The notes beneath the pieces were generated by a model. The model was not told the origin of the DNA. It ran no database searches and saw only the letters and a program-made list of their open reading frames with translations. Positions 50,043 through 57,454 of a DNA stretch of 64,000 bases are shown in pieces (the stretch's first letter is position 1; every line of letters starts with the position of its first letter). Made by a program: the position numbers and the translations under genes. Source of the stretch: a virus; the IMG/VR virus record IMGVR_UViG_3300029258_002326, positions 93,266-157,265 of that record. One strand, given 5' to 3'.

Positions 50043-50150
50043 CGTCGAATCCTGTTAATCGACGTGAATCATGTGGGAGGTTACCCTAGAACCTCTCTAC
50101 CGGCGCTTGTGGCTGCGTCGGATCTGGCGAGGAGGCACCGGGCCTGCCAG
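50043..50150 (+). ncRNA. Possible structured leader or small RNA
   Basis: Three successive hairpins: CGTCGA/TCGACG (50043-50064), GAGGTT/AACCTC (50077-50095), and CTGGC/GCCAG enclosing AGGC/GCCT (50124-50150, 4-base bulge). No gene or tRNA fits here. It sits upstream of a separate promoter, so it belongs either to the 3' end of the preceding transcript or to an independent RNA. Confidence 0.35.
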
Positions 50151-50188
50151 GCATGAAAGTGGGACGGTGTTTTTCTAGTTATTTCCAG

Positions 50189-50217
50189 TTGACAAAATCC
50201 AAGGCAATCAGTAACAG
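50189..50217 (+). promoter_or_regulatory. Sigma70-type promoter
   Basis: GTTGACAAAA with TTGACA at 50189, 17-bp spacer, TAACAG at 50212; reads into the Hsp20-like and GHKL genes. Confidence 0.6.
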
Positions 50218-50272
50218 ATAGTGCGTATTTGCGGCGAGGTGTCGCAGTCGTCTATTCAAAAGGAACAATCTA

Positions 50273-50587
50273 ATGGGAAACATCATCAAAAAAGAGTCCG
50301 TGGGATCCGTCGAAATGCTTATTCTTGCTCCCGGCGTTCATGAGAAAATATTGAAAGTCAGCGCGGACAAAGAGTCTTCCAATCTGTACGTGGACGCGAA
50401 GCCCGAGCTGGTGGGAACGGCATGTGCTGATGAGGTTGAACTAGGCATTAGTCATGCGATTGAAGTCGATGCCAAGTACGACGTCTCGACGGCCAAGGTT
50501 TCGGTGTCTGATGGGATCATCAGGATCGTTGTATCGGCCAACTCAGAGAGAATCATTGATATTCACCCTTCTCCAGCCAGTAAGTAG
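50273..50587 (+). CDS. Hsp20 / alpha-crystallin-like small protein
   Basis: 104 residues; ATG after AAAAGGAACAATCTA. The strand order resembles an alpha-crystallin domain: MLILAPGVHEKILKVSADKESSNLYVDAKPEL (the usual DLPGv.k.dikV...nnxLxV), then HAIEVDAKYDVSTAKVSVSDGIIRIVVSAN in place of F.LP..vd.dki.A...nGvLtI.v. Small heat-shock proteins occur in several myoviruses and hold unfolding proteins. The match is from pattern only. It is followed 10 bp later by a GHKL ATPase gene, so a joint chaperone function is possible. Confidence 0.55.
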   Translation: MGNIIKKESVGSVEMLILAPGVHEKILKVSADKESSNLYVDAKPELVGTACADEVELGISHAIEVDAKYDVSTAKVSVSDGIIRIVVSANSERIIDIHPSPASK

Positions 50588-50596
50588 GAGGGGAGA

Positions 50597-51646
50597 ATGA
50601 GCGGCAATCTAGGGATGATCAAGTATGGGATAGGCAGGGCATATCTTCCAGACTGGGGCGCCAAGGAGGCGCTCCGGGAGATCTATCAGAACTTCGTCGA
50701 CTACGGGGAACACAGTGAAGATGTCAGTCACACGCTGACTGATCCCTCAGCGGTGGACTTTGTCACGGTTACTCTGAGTAACGATTACGTGCCTGAATCT
50801 GAGGGGGACTTTCTCAAGATCGGGACGTCAGGGAAGCGGGGCGATGACAGCACTATTGGATCCCATGGAGAGGGCCTGAAGATGGCTGCCATGGTTCTCG
50901 GCAGAGAGGGCCATGATTTCAAAGTCAGGAGCGGCGATCGAGAGTATACCGCAACCACGTACCAGGATGATTTCCTTGGAGAGTGCTTTGGTCTTGCTGT
51001 CAACAGTTGCCCTAGTCTAACTACTCCTTTTCAGGTTAAGTTTTCAGTGGACAAGGTCGATTACGACATGTGGAAGGGATCAGTCATCAAGGATGAGGAC
51101 GTTGTGTTTTCCAATTATAACGGGAGCATCATCAAGGGGAAGCCTGGCGATGTCTTTGTTGGAGGATTCTACGTCGCGAACATTAGCGGGTTAACCAGAG
51201 CATATAATTTCCCGCCTAGTCAGATCCCTCTTGATAGGGACAGGAGGGTCCCTGCTGAGTTTGATGTCGTCTGGGCTGCGGGCAGGATTCTAAGTGCCTG
51301 GGAGGGCACGTCCACGGAGGATCTGAATACAAAGGATGCTCGCTATATCGACAGGGTCAGCGATAAGGTTGCACGTAAGTACGAGCCTTCTATGGACTCA
51401 AAGGGTCGCGTTGACTTCAAGCTCAAGGACGGCACGCGGGCGCCTAGTCACGTTGGTGACATTCTCATGAGGAAGCCGTTCGTTCAGAAGAAGCTATCGA
51501 AGATGCGTTACGAGATGAGTCGCAAGCGTAAGCCTGAGTCCATTCTAAAGGAATTCAGGGATAGGCATTTGATGAAGTATGACATGGGTGCTGCTAGGTA
51601 TGATTTTGACCAAATTGTGTCCAAGTCGAAAGGGTGGAAGTTCTAA
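50597..51646 (+). CDS. GHKL-fold (Hsp90/histidine-kinase-like) ATPase
   Basis: 349 residues; strong GGAGGGGAGA site. The N-box reads EALREIYQNFVDYG, giving E28-x3-N32-x2-D35, exactly the GHKL spacing, and the G-box reads GTSGKRGDDSTIGSHGEGLKMA (G88-S-H-G91-E-G93). These bind Mg-ATP in Hsp90, MutL, gyrase B and histidine kinases. No kinase dimerisation domain or membrane segment is present; the C-terminal ~150 residues are charged and unrecognised. It could act as a chaperone, a MORC-like DNA factor, or a defence or counter-defence ATPase. Confidence 0.7.
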   Translation: MSGNLGMIKYGIGRAYLPDWGAKEALREIYQNFVDYGEHSEDVSHTLTDPSAVDFVTVTLSNDYVPESEGDFLKIGTSGKRGDDSTIGSHGEGLKMAAMVLGREGHDFKVRSGDREYTATTYQDDFLGECFGLAVNSCPSLTTPFQVKFSVDKVDYDMWKGSVIKDEDVVFSNYNGSIIKGKPGDVFVGGFYVANISGLTRAYNFPPSQIPLDRDRRVPAEFDVVWAAGRILSAWEGTSTEDLNTKDARYIDRVSDKVARKYEPSMDSKGRVDFKLKDGTRAPSHVGDILMRKPFVQKKLSKMRYEMSRKRKPESILKEFRDRHLMKYDMGAARYDFDQIVSKSKGWKF

Positions 51647-51647
51647 G

Positions 51648-51932
51648 ATGAGAAATCGAGTGCATCGTGAATATGAGCCAGGGTTGGAACTTCCAAGTCG
51701 ATTACCGGGGCGTGACTATGTCCAGCGGTGCAACAATGGTTGTGGCTGTGGATACGGTTGGGGTGAATGCAACGGGTTTGGGTCTGGCAGGGGCTACCAG
51801 ATGCGAAACGGGTACGGATCGATAAGTGGGCACGGCTACGGGAGTGGGGTTTTCTGTGGGGGTGGAGCCCCTGATGGTCATGGGAGCGGAGAGGCCATTA
51901 CGGGTCGTCGCTGGACTGAATTATTGTATTAG
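51648..51932 (+). CDS. Gly/Tyr/Cys-rich small protein
   Basis: 94 residues from the ATG at 51648, one base after the GHKL stop; a longer frame from 51579 would overlap that gene. The centre is very glycine rich (CGCGYGWGECNGFGSGRGYQ, GYGSISGHGYGSGVFCGGG). Such composition suggests a flexible or phase-separating protein; no family recognised. The ribosome-binding site is poor, so translation may depend on coupling. Confidence 0.45.
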   Translation: MRNRVHREYEPGLELPSRLPGRDYVQRCNNGCGCGYGWGECNGFGSGRGYQMRNGYGSISGHGYGSGVFCGGGAPDGHGSGEAITGRRWTELLY

Positions 51933-52014
51933 CGAATACGCCAGATGAACATTGACAAATGCTGTTGCAGGGTTGAACATGTTGGCTCCAAAGAAGAAAA
52001 GGAAGGGGCACTGA

Positions 52015-53301
52015 ATGGCAGAAGAGGTCGCTAAGCGCAGGAATGTTCTGAGGGAGGGTCTACGGGCTCTGAAGGGCAAGATCAACGAGGAGCATGGTCG
52101 AACGATTGGCAATGCTATACATCTCAGGCCAGAGGATATACCGAGAATATCGACGGGTAGTCTTAGTTTAGATTTTGCGACAGGCGGTGGTATCTGCATC
52201 GGGCGAACCTCTATTTTTCAGGGAGGGGAGAGTTCTGGCAAAACTACTACTGCTATCCGAGTTGCGGGCAATGCTCAGAATCTGTGTGCTAACTGTTTCA
52301 GGCATGTTGATGACATAGAGGTTGAGTACGTCGAGGATGGAGAGACTGGTGAGGTTGAGTATTACGCGGTGGGGCGCTGTGACTGTTTCAATGAGGGTCT
52401 CCTGGATCCGGTTATGTTCCCTGGTGAGAACAAGCTGGATTTCAATGCTCGTCTGAAGGCGTACAAGGAGAATTCCTACGAGGAGTTCCGTGTTGCGTTC
52501 TTTGACATCGAGGGGACATTCGATTCGGGCTGGGCGAGAGGGCTCGGATTGGATCCTCGGAGGGTTCTTGTTGTGAGTCCGGCGTCAGCAGAGGAGGCGG
52601 CGGATATTTACGACGACATGCTCAGGACGGGCGCGGTCAACATGTATATTCTGGACTCGATTGCCGCCATGACCCCGTCTAAGGAAATCGAGGCTTCCAC
52701 TGTTGATTGGCAGCAGGGGCTTCATGCGAGGATCATGAATAAGTTTATCCGGAAGGTCAATGCGGCGAACCTGGATGTGCTTAGGGCTTACGGCCATGCA
52801 CCTACACACATATGGATTAACCAAGAGAGAGAGAAGATTGGGGTGATGTTTGGCAGTAACAAAACTGCACCTGGAGGGAATGGTCAGAAGTTTGCTCCTG
52901 TTCTTACGCTCGAAATGTGGAGTTCGAAGTGGGGTAAAGACAAGTTCGACTCAGATCTCAAGGCCGAGTGGCAGATGGATATGAGCCGGGAAGTTCGTTT
53001 GAATTTCAGGACAAAGAAGAACAAAACATTCACAGCGAAGATCTCAGGCGGGTATGTCATGTGCATTGCTGGGCCAAGGGCCGGGCAGATAGAGGATACC
53101 AAGTACGTTCTCGCTCAGGCTGAGAAGTATGGCCTTCTGAAAGAGGGCGTGAACGAGAAGAAGAAGAAAACCTGGATCCTTGGCGGCAAGGTTTTCGATA
53201 AGAAAGCATCCATGCTGGCGACGTTCGAGATGCCAGAAACACAGCGCAGTCTTCGTGCTGTTCTACTCAAGAAAATGTTTGAATCGGTGGGTGAGAAGTA
53301 A
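52015..53301 (+). CDS. recA: RecA/UvsX-like recombinase with Cys-rich insertion
   Basis: 428 residues; ATG after AAGGAAGGGGCACTGA. STGSLSLDFATGGG and Walker A GGESSGKTT (~70-78) identify RecA. Between the P-loop and the next strand lies an insertion with four cysteines (LCANCFRH...GRCDCFNE, ~91-126), likely a zinc ribbon. Walker B is MYILDSIAAM (~209), and HIWINQEREKIGVMFGSNKTAPGGNGQKF is the L2/loop region with conserved N-Q. It forms filaments on ssDNA for recombination and repair. A TTGACAAA element 60 bp upstream may be its promoter. Overlaps the next gene by one base. Confidence 0.9.
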   Translation: MAEEVAKRRNVLREGLRALKGKINEEHGRTIGNAIHLRPEDIPRISTGSLSLDFATGGGICIGRTSIFQGGESSGKTTTAIRVAGNAQNLCANCFRHVDDIEVEYVEDGETGEVEYYAVGRCDCFNEGLLDPVMFPGENKLDFNARLKAYKENSYEEFRVAFFDIEGTFDSGWARGLGLDPRRVLVVSPASAEEAADIYDDMLRTGAVNMYILDSIAAMTPSKEIEASTVDWQQGLHARIMNKFIRKVNAANLDVLRAYGHAPTHIWINQEREKIGVMFGSNKTAPGGNGQKFAPVLTLEMWSSKWGKDKFDSDLKAEWQMDMSREVRLNFRTKKNKTFTAKISGGYVMCIAGPRAGQIEDTKYVLAQAEKYGLLKEGVNEKKKKTWILGGKVFDKKASMLATFEMPETQRSLRAVLLKKMFESVGEK

Positions 53302-53693
53302 TGCCGTTCCGTGGTCCCAAGGGGATGGGGTACGGCAAGAGCACTCCTACTATGCAAGAGGATCGCGTTGCTGATCGACTTGGGGGCAAGAGGGTCCGGG
53401 GTTCCGGTTCGAGCATGTACTCGAAGGCAGATGTCAGGGATGTTTTGCTTGAGGGCAAGGAGTGCGATGTCGAGTTCCTTGTGGAGTGCAAGCAAACGAT
53501 GCACGCGAGCCTTTCTGTGAAATGGGAGTGGCTGCTGAAGATCACGGCGGAGGCCGATGCTGTGCAAAAAGAGCCAGTGTTAGCCATTGAAATCAAGGGC
53601 GGGAAAAGAGATCCCCGGTGTGACAGGGATTGGGCGATGATCCCGGTTAGAGTGCTAGAGCAGTTGGTGGGTAAGAAGATAACCGAGGGCTAG
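53301..53693 (+). CDS. PD-(D/E)XK nuclease, putative Holliday-junction resolvase
   Basis: 130 residues; start overlaps the recA stop (TAATG). TMQEDRVADRLGGKRVRGSGSS, KADVRDVLLEGKECDVEFLVECKQTMHASLSVKWEWLLKI and VLAIEIKG fit a phage PD-(D/E)XK family: a helix with conserved E, a G-S-G-S turn, an acidic residue before the strand, then E-C-K as the E-x-K catalytic pair. Members are annotated as endonucleases or Holliday-junction resolvases in many phages. Coupling to recA supports a recombination role. Confidence 0.7.
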   Translation: MPFRGPKGMGYGKSTPTMQEDRVADRLGGKRVRGSGSSMYSKADVRDVLLEGKECDVEFLVECKQTMHASLSVKWEWLLKITAEADAVQKEPVLAIEIKGGKRDPRCDRDWAMIPVRVLEQLVGKKITEG

Positions 53694-53781
53694 TTCGACA
53701 GCTTGACACTGAACACAGTTTAGGTATCGTCGGATTTACAGTGACTCATTGGTGAGCATGTTGGGCATATGTGATGCCGTG

Positions 53782-53814
53782 TTGACAGGTGTCAGTTTGC
53801 GAACTTGAGTTCGC
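53782..53814 (+). promoter_or_regulatory. Promoter overlapped by operator palindrome (site 9)
   Basis: TTGACA at 53782; 17 bp downstream the -10 position (53805, TTGAGT) falls inside GCGAACTTGAGTTCGC (53799-53814). A protein bound at the palindrome would block RNA polymerase. The palindrome runs into GAGGAGG, the ribosome-binding site of the next gene. Confidence 0.7.
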
Positions 53815-53826
53815 GAGGAGGTTTCA

Positions 53827-54177
53827 ATGTTTGCTTGTACAAGGGTGGAAACGCAGAGGATAATGGATGGGACGGCAACGGGAGTAACGAGACGTTATGC
53901 TGCTGGTGAGTGCCCGCATAAGCCGGGTAGTCAGCTGGTGTTTACTACGGAGTTCATGGCGAGGAACGGGCACCCTGTTGCGTTTGCGACGGCGACGATC
54001 GTGTCGGTTCGTCCGTCGACGATAGGGGAACTCTCTCGTGACAAGATGACGGTCATGAAGGATGGGTTTTCCACTGGCCCGGAATGGAAGGGCCACTTGA
54101 ATCAATTCTACAGGGGTGTTAAGGACGACGATTCCGTTTGTCATATTTCGTTTCGAATCGATGAGATGTCTAAGTAG
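53827..54177 (+). CDS. ASCH/PUA-like domain protein
   Basis: 116 residues; ATG behind CGAGGAGGTTTCA. The order of elements YAAGECPHKPGSQLVFTTEFMARNGHPVAFATATIVSVRPSTIGEL...DGF...EWKGHLNQFYRG...VCHISFRID matches ASCH domains (G-x-x-W...L...FY...V-x-x-I-x-F), which fold like PUA and are thought to bind RNA or modified bases. Directly controlled by operator site 9. Function in the phage is unknown; a role in base recognition or translation is possible. Confidence 0.6.
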   Translation: MFACTRVETQRIMDGTATGVTRRYAAGECPHKPGSQLVFTTEFMARNGHPVAFATATIVSVRPSTIGELSRDKMTVMKDGFSTGPEWKGHLNQFYRGVKDDDSVCHISFRIDEMSK

Positions 54178-54211
54178 TTGAGTAGGCTGACAGAGCTGGA
54201 AAGGTTGACAG

Positions 54212-55264
54212 ATGCTAGGGCAGTTTGCGCGAGTGAAGGCGGGGGAGGCCGTTAAACCGGTCTCCACGCGGCTGGTTGATGAAATACTAAAGACGAGCAG
54301 GGCAGGCTATCCTAAGCCGTGCGTGTCGCTCAAATCAGGCAAGACTAGATATGAGGAGTGGTGGATGGGAGCATCCTCTACGGCTCATGACTGTCCGAGG
54401 ATGTACGCGTTGCAAGCAGCGACAATGACTCCTCCAGAAGATATTGTAAAGCCGGAACTCAGCTGGATCTTCGCGGTTGGTCACGCTTATCATGACGCAT
54501 TTCAAAAGGAGACTCTTCAGGGGCTCAAGGGATGTCGTTTGCTGGGCATGTGGACCAGGACCAAGAAAGAGAAGAACGGATACTTTTCAAAGGAGAGCAC
54601 AGGTGCGCTGTGCGACACGGTGATCCCGCCTAATTCGGATGTAGAGCGCGGGTGGACCAGCAAGCCCGAAGGGGACGACTGGATGTTCAACGAATCCAAG
54701 GTCCGGCTCCCAGGGATTAGAACGGTCGTTAAAATGGACGGCATTCTGGACTGGGGTGATGGGGATCTGGAAGTGTTGGAAGTGAAGACAGAGGATCAGA
54801 GTGCGCGTGACAGTCTGAATCCGTTTCTTGGTGGTGCGCCTCGTAAGAAGCACATTGAGCAGGTTCATATCGGCATGATGGCCACTGGGCTACGTCGGGC
54901 CAGGATCGTTTACGTGTTCAAGGGTGTTCGAGGGATCAAGACCAGCATTGTAGAGCATGTGGTCGAGTTCGATCATTCTGTTAACGAAGATCTCTTGAGT
55001 CGCAGAAAAGCGATTGTTGACAAGGTTGGAACGGTTGATGTTGCCTTTGATGGGTGGATTGAGGGGATTCCTCTTCCAGTGTCGAGTGGTGACTCAGAGG
55101 AATTGAACGAGCATTTTGATATGATCAAGTCTAAGCTCAAAGAGTTTGCAGAGGAAACCGAGCGGCTTCCAGAGTGTGTGATGAAGTCCAAGGGACGCCC
55201 AAAGACATGTCCTGGCAGGGATCTGTGCTTCGGAGTTCGCAAGAAAAAGGCGGCAACGAAGTAG
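54212..55264 (+). CDS. RecB/Cas4-like PD-(D/E)XK exonuclease
   Basis: 350 residues; ATG after GAAAGGTTGACAG. Nuclease motifs: H in FAVGHAYHDAF (~90), D in KMDGILDWGD, E-x-K in LEVLEVKTEDQ (~190), then IEQVHIGMMATGLRRARIVYV, the Q-x-x-x-Y-type motif. C-terminal CPGRDLCF has two cysteines, but not the full set of an iron-sulfur Cas4. The enzyme would degrade or process DNA ends for recombination, consistent with recA, resolvase and ruvC nearby. The next gene's ATG directly follows its stop. Confidence 0.8.
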   Translation: MLGQFARVKAGEAVKPVSTRLVDEILKTSRAGYPKPCVSLKSGKTRYEEWWMGASSTAHDCPRMYALQAATMTPPEDIVKPELSWIFAVGHAYHDAFQKETLQGLKGCRLLGMWTRTKKEKNGYFSKESTGALCDTVIPPNSDVERGWTSKPEGDDWMFNESKVRLPGIRTVVKMDGILDWGDGDLEVLEVKTEDQSARDSLNPFLGGAPRKKHIEQVHIGMMATGLRRARIVYVFKGVRGIKTSIVEHVVEFDHSVNEDLLSRRKAIVDKVGTVDVAFDGWIEGIPLPVSSGDSEELNEHFDMIKSKLKEFAEETERLPECVMKSKGRPKTCPGRDLCFGVRKKKAATK

Positions 55265-55555
55265 ATGCAGAGATATGGATCAGTGGGTAAAGAGCCTACG
55301 AAGCGCCAGATGGATGTTGTTAATGCTATCGAGCACCTATGGGGTGAGTTGGGCGTGGCTCCCACTTTGCGAGAGCTTTGCGAGTACCTGGGCATAGGAT
55401 CCACGAATGCAGTTGCTGATTTGGTCAAGTCGCTTGAGAGGCGCAACATGGTAGCTCGTGGGCCAGCTGGGACGGCTCGGTCGTTGATGACGACCAGGAT
55501 GTCTGTCAATATAAAGGTAGGGGAATGGCCATGGGACAAAGGATCCAATGAATAG
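55265..55555 (+). CDS. LexA DNA-binding domain protein lacking the peptidase
   Basis: 96 residues. Residues ~12-75 follow the LexA winged helix: KRQMDVVNAIEHLWGELGVAPTLRELCEYLG, then IGSTNAVADLVKSLERRNMVARG and a wing with TARSL, aligning with LexA forms such as R-Q-x-x-x-L-x-x-I...G-x-P-P-S-x-R-E-I...L-x-R-K-G. LexA proper is ~200-230 residues; here the C-terminal S24 peptidase and Ala-Gly cleavage site are missing, so RecA could not trigger self-cleavage. Eleven CGAAC-N4-GTTCG palindromes in the window are candidate targets. It starts one base after the nuclease gene and overlaps the next by 8 bp. Confidence 0.8.
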   Translation: MQRYGSVGKEPTKRQMDVVNAIEHLWGELGVAPTLRELCEYLGIGSTNAVADLVKSLERRNMVARGPAGTARSLMTTRMSVNIKVGEWPWDKGSNE

Positions 55556-55874
55556 CAACGGCAAAAAGTGCAGCGTTGGATATTATAGCGAAAGCGATGA
55601 GCATCGTGTAGGATCGGACTCGCATCTTGATTGCGACTCTGGTGTTTCCATGGCAAAAAAAGAGGAAAAGAAGGACAAGGTCAGCATCGATACCCCTGGA
55701 GGGGGGTCGTGGGTGATAGATGTCCCTGAGAGAGATCGAAAAGTTGTAACGGTGAGGCTCTATGATCACAAGGGCAGGGAGCGTATGATTTCGTACATTC
55801 CTGCTCCGAAGATACCGCTTATGGCTCGAATTTGGAGGGCCATAGCAAAATGGATGAACGCGGCGTTTAAGTAG
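55548..55874 (+). CDS. Hypothetical protein
   Basis: 108 residues; AAAGGATCCA before ATG supports this start, although MAKKEEKKDK at 55650 is a possible internal start. A polar N-terminal half with several Ser/Asp is followed by strands (SWVIDVPERDRKVVTVRLYD, ERMISYIPAP) and an amphipathic, hydrophobic C-terminal helix (IPLMARIWRAIAKWMNAAFK) that may touch membranes. Not recognised. Confidence 0.5.
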   Translation: MNSNGKKCSVGYYSESDEHRVGSDSHLDCDSGVSMAKKEEKKDKVSIDTPGGGSWVIDVPERDRKVVTVRLYDHKGRERMISYIPAPKIPLMARIWRAIAKWMNAAFK

Positions 55875-55889
55875 CCGGGGAGATGCCAG

Positions 55890-56384
55890 TTGAAGATTTT
55901 CATCGGGTTGGACCTGTCGCTGGTCGGGACAGGTTGTGCTGTTATTGGTGAGTCAGGAGAGAGCATCTTGGGTGAGTGCTTCGGGTTGAGCCTGAAGAAG
56001 GATGCGCCTGATAGAGACAAGATAGAACGGTTGACGCATATCGCTGGCAGGATCGTGAGATCGATCAAGGGGGTGGTTGCCGACGGCCATGAGATAGGCG
56101 GGATAGGGATCGAGAATTACGCTTTCAGCGCGAGGGGTGCACAGAATGATCTGGGAGAAATCCACGGAGTTGTCAAAACTCAGATGTGGCTAGTCTTCGG
56201 GGTTGCGCCTGTGGTAATTCCTGCGGCGAAGGCTCGGAAGAAAGTGTTGGGCAGGGGACGTTTTTCAAAGGGCAAAGCGGGCAAGAATGAGATAGTCTCA
56301 GCCGTAAATGCCATGGGGTTTAAAACACAGGATGACAACATTGCTGATGCTTATGTCATCGCTGAATATTTAAGGAGGAGTTAA
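55890..56384 (+). CDS. ruvC: RuvC-like Holliday-junction resolvase
   Basis: 164 residues, TTG start. RNase H-fold motifs: GLDLSLVGTG with catalytic D8, IGIEN with E (~74), and DDNIADAYVIAEYL with D149 and D153. Length matches bacterial RuvC (~165). Basic loop RKKVLGRGRFSKGKAGK suits DNA contact. Would resolve four-way junctions made by the phage RecA or debranch DNA before packaging. The next gene begins one base after its stop, behind AGGAGGAG inside this gene's end. Confidence 0.85.
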   Translation: MKIFIGLDLSLVGTGCAVIGESGESILGECFGLSLKKDAPDRDKIERLTHIAGRIVRSIKGVVADGHEIGGIGIENYAFSARGAQNDLGEIHGVVKTQMWLVFGVAPVVIPAAKARKKVLGRGRFSKGKAGKNEIVSAVNAMGFKTQDDNIADAYVIAEYLRRS

Positions 56385-56385
56385 G

Positions 56386-57321
56386 ATGGGCAAAGTTGCA
56401 GCCGAAGAAGAAACAAAAGAGGCAGTGGCCGTTTATCAGGGCGAAGACGCGTCGACAGAGGAATCCGGAGCAGACGAGCAGTCTAAGGACGAGACGGCCC
56501 TTGCTGTGGTCGGTGAGGAGTCAGAGGGTGCGTCTAGTGACTCGGAGTACGAGTTCAAGGATCTGCGTCGCAAGGTTCTCTCCTTGAGGGCCAAGACAGA
56601 CGAGTCGTACTGGGATCTCGCGGTCGCTTTAGAGGATGTTTACGAGCGGGGCTGCTATCGGGCGTGGGGATTCGAATCCTGGAAGGACTACGTCGAGAAC
56701 GAGATCGACATCCAGGTGCGCAAGGCTCAATACCTGGTTCAGATTCAAAAATGGACCAACGAGCTGTCGCCAAATATCCAGGCGTGGATCCGGTCAATCG
56801 GATGGACCAAGGCTAGAATGCTGGTCGGCAAAGTCACAGAAGAGAACGCTCGCGAGTGGAGAGCTAGGATTGACGGCAAGTCAGTTGCAGAGATCGAGAA
56901 GATGCTGAAGGAGATGACATCAGCGGAAGATGATGGCACAGGCCCTTCGAGTTCGGACGACTCTGATGAAAAACCGAAGGGTCTCAACTTTAAGCTATTC
57001 CCGCTTCAAATGGACAACTGGAAAAGGGCAGCGGAGATCGCCATGGGTCCAGCAGAGAGCGACAAGCCAGGGAATCTCCTGGATCTCATCTGCACCGACT
57101 ACATTGCGAGCAACATGACGATCCGCTCGGTGGGCGATCTCATGAGTAAATATGAGAAAGTTTTGGGCCTGCGTCTAATCGCATACAACGAGTCAGAGGA
57201 CCGGGTTGTCTATGGGGAGGACTTGATTCGCCAGCTTGACGACGAGGATGAAGCCGACGAGCCAGAGGCAAAAGACGAGGTTCTAGAGGAAGACTCTAAG
57301 AAGGCAGACGTTGTTCATTAG
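56386..57321 (+). CDS. Hypothetical protein with central helical DNA-binding-like domain
   Basis: 311 residues; very strong AGGAGGAGTTAAG. N-terminal 60 residues and C-terminal 45 residues are acidic and disordered. The centre, YWDLAVALEDVYERGCYRAWGFESWKDYVENEIDIQVRKAQYLVQI and GWTKARMLVGKVTEENAREW, resembles helical domains of phage and plasmid partition-type proteins in which a short helix-turn-helix reads Y-x-x-L-G-x-x-x-x-x-R/K. A second domain (NFKLFPLQMDNWKRAAEIAM) follows. Function unknown; position suggests a DNA transaction role. Confidence 0.5.
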   Translation: MGKVAAEEETKEAVAVYQGEDASTEESGADEQSKDETALAVVGEESEGASSDSEYEFKDLRRKVLSLRAKTDESYWDLAVALEDVYERGCYRAWGFESWKDYVENEIDIQVRKAQYLVQIQKWTNELSPNIQAWIRSIGWTKARMLVGKVTEENAREWRARIDGKSVAEIEKMLKEMTSAEDDGTGPSSSDDSDEKPKGLNFKLFPLQMDNWKRAAEIAMGPAESDKPGNLLDLICTDYIASNMTIRSVGDLMSKYEKVLGLRLIAYNESEDRVVYGEDLIRQLDDEDEADEPEAKDEVLEEDSKKADVVH

Positions 57322-57454
57322 CAGGTTACTCCGCGCCCTGGATTAAGACGCTTCGTTATTATTCAACAATTTGTTTCTGTATTGAGATAGAATCACTCAG
57401 GTGTTATTTTATTACTGTGGCACGTGTTGCTTTGCGTGCAGTTTAGGAGAGGGC

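Noticed and set aside
50060-50165. Possible tRNA or known riboswitch in the gap before the Hsp20-like gene
   Set aside because: No cloverleaf with acceptor and T arms can be drawn, and no familiar riboswitch core is seen; kept only as an unnamed structured RNA candidate.
54973-55656. 227-codon minus-strand frame over the nuclease/LexA-like junction
   Set aside because: It covers two well supported + strand genes, has low-complexity composition and no ribosome-binding site.
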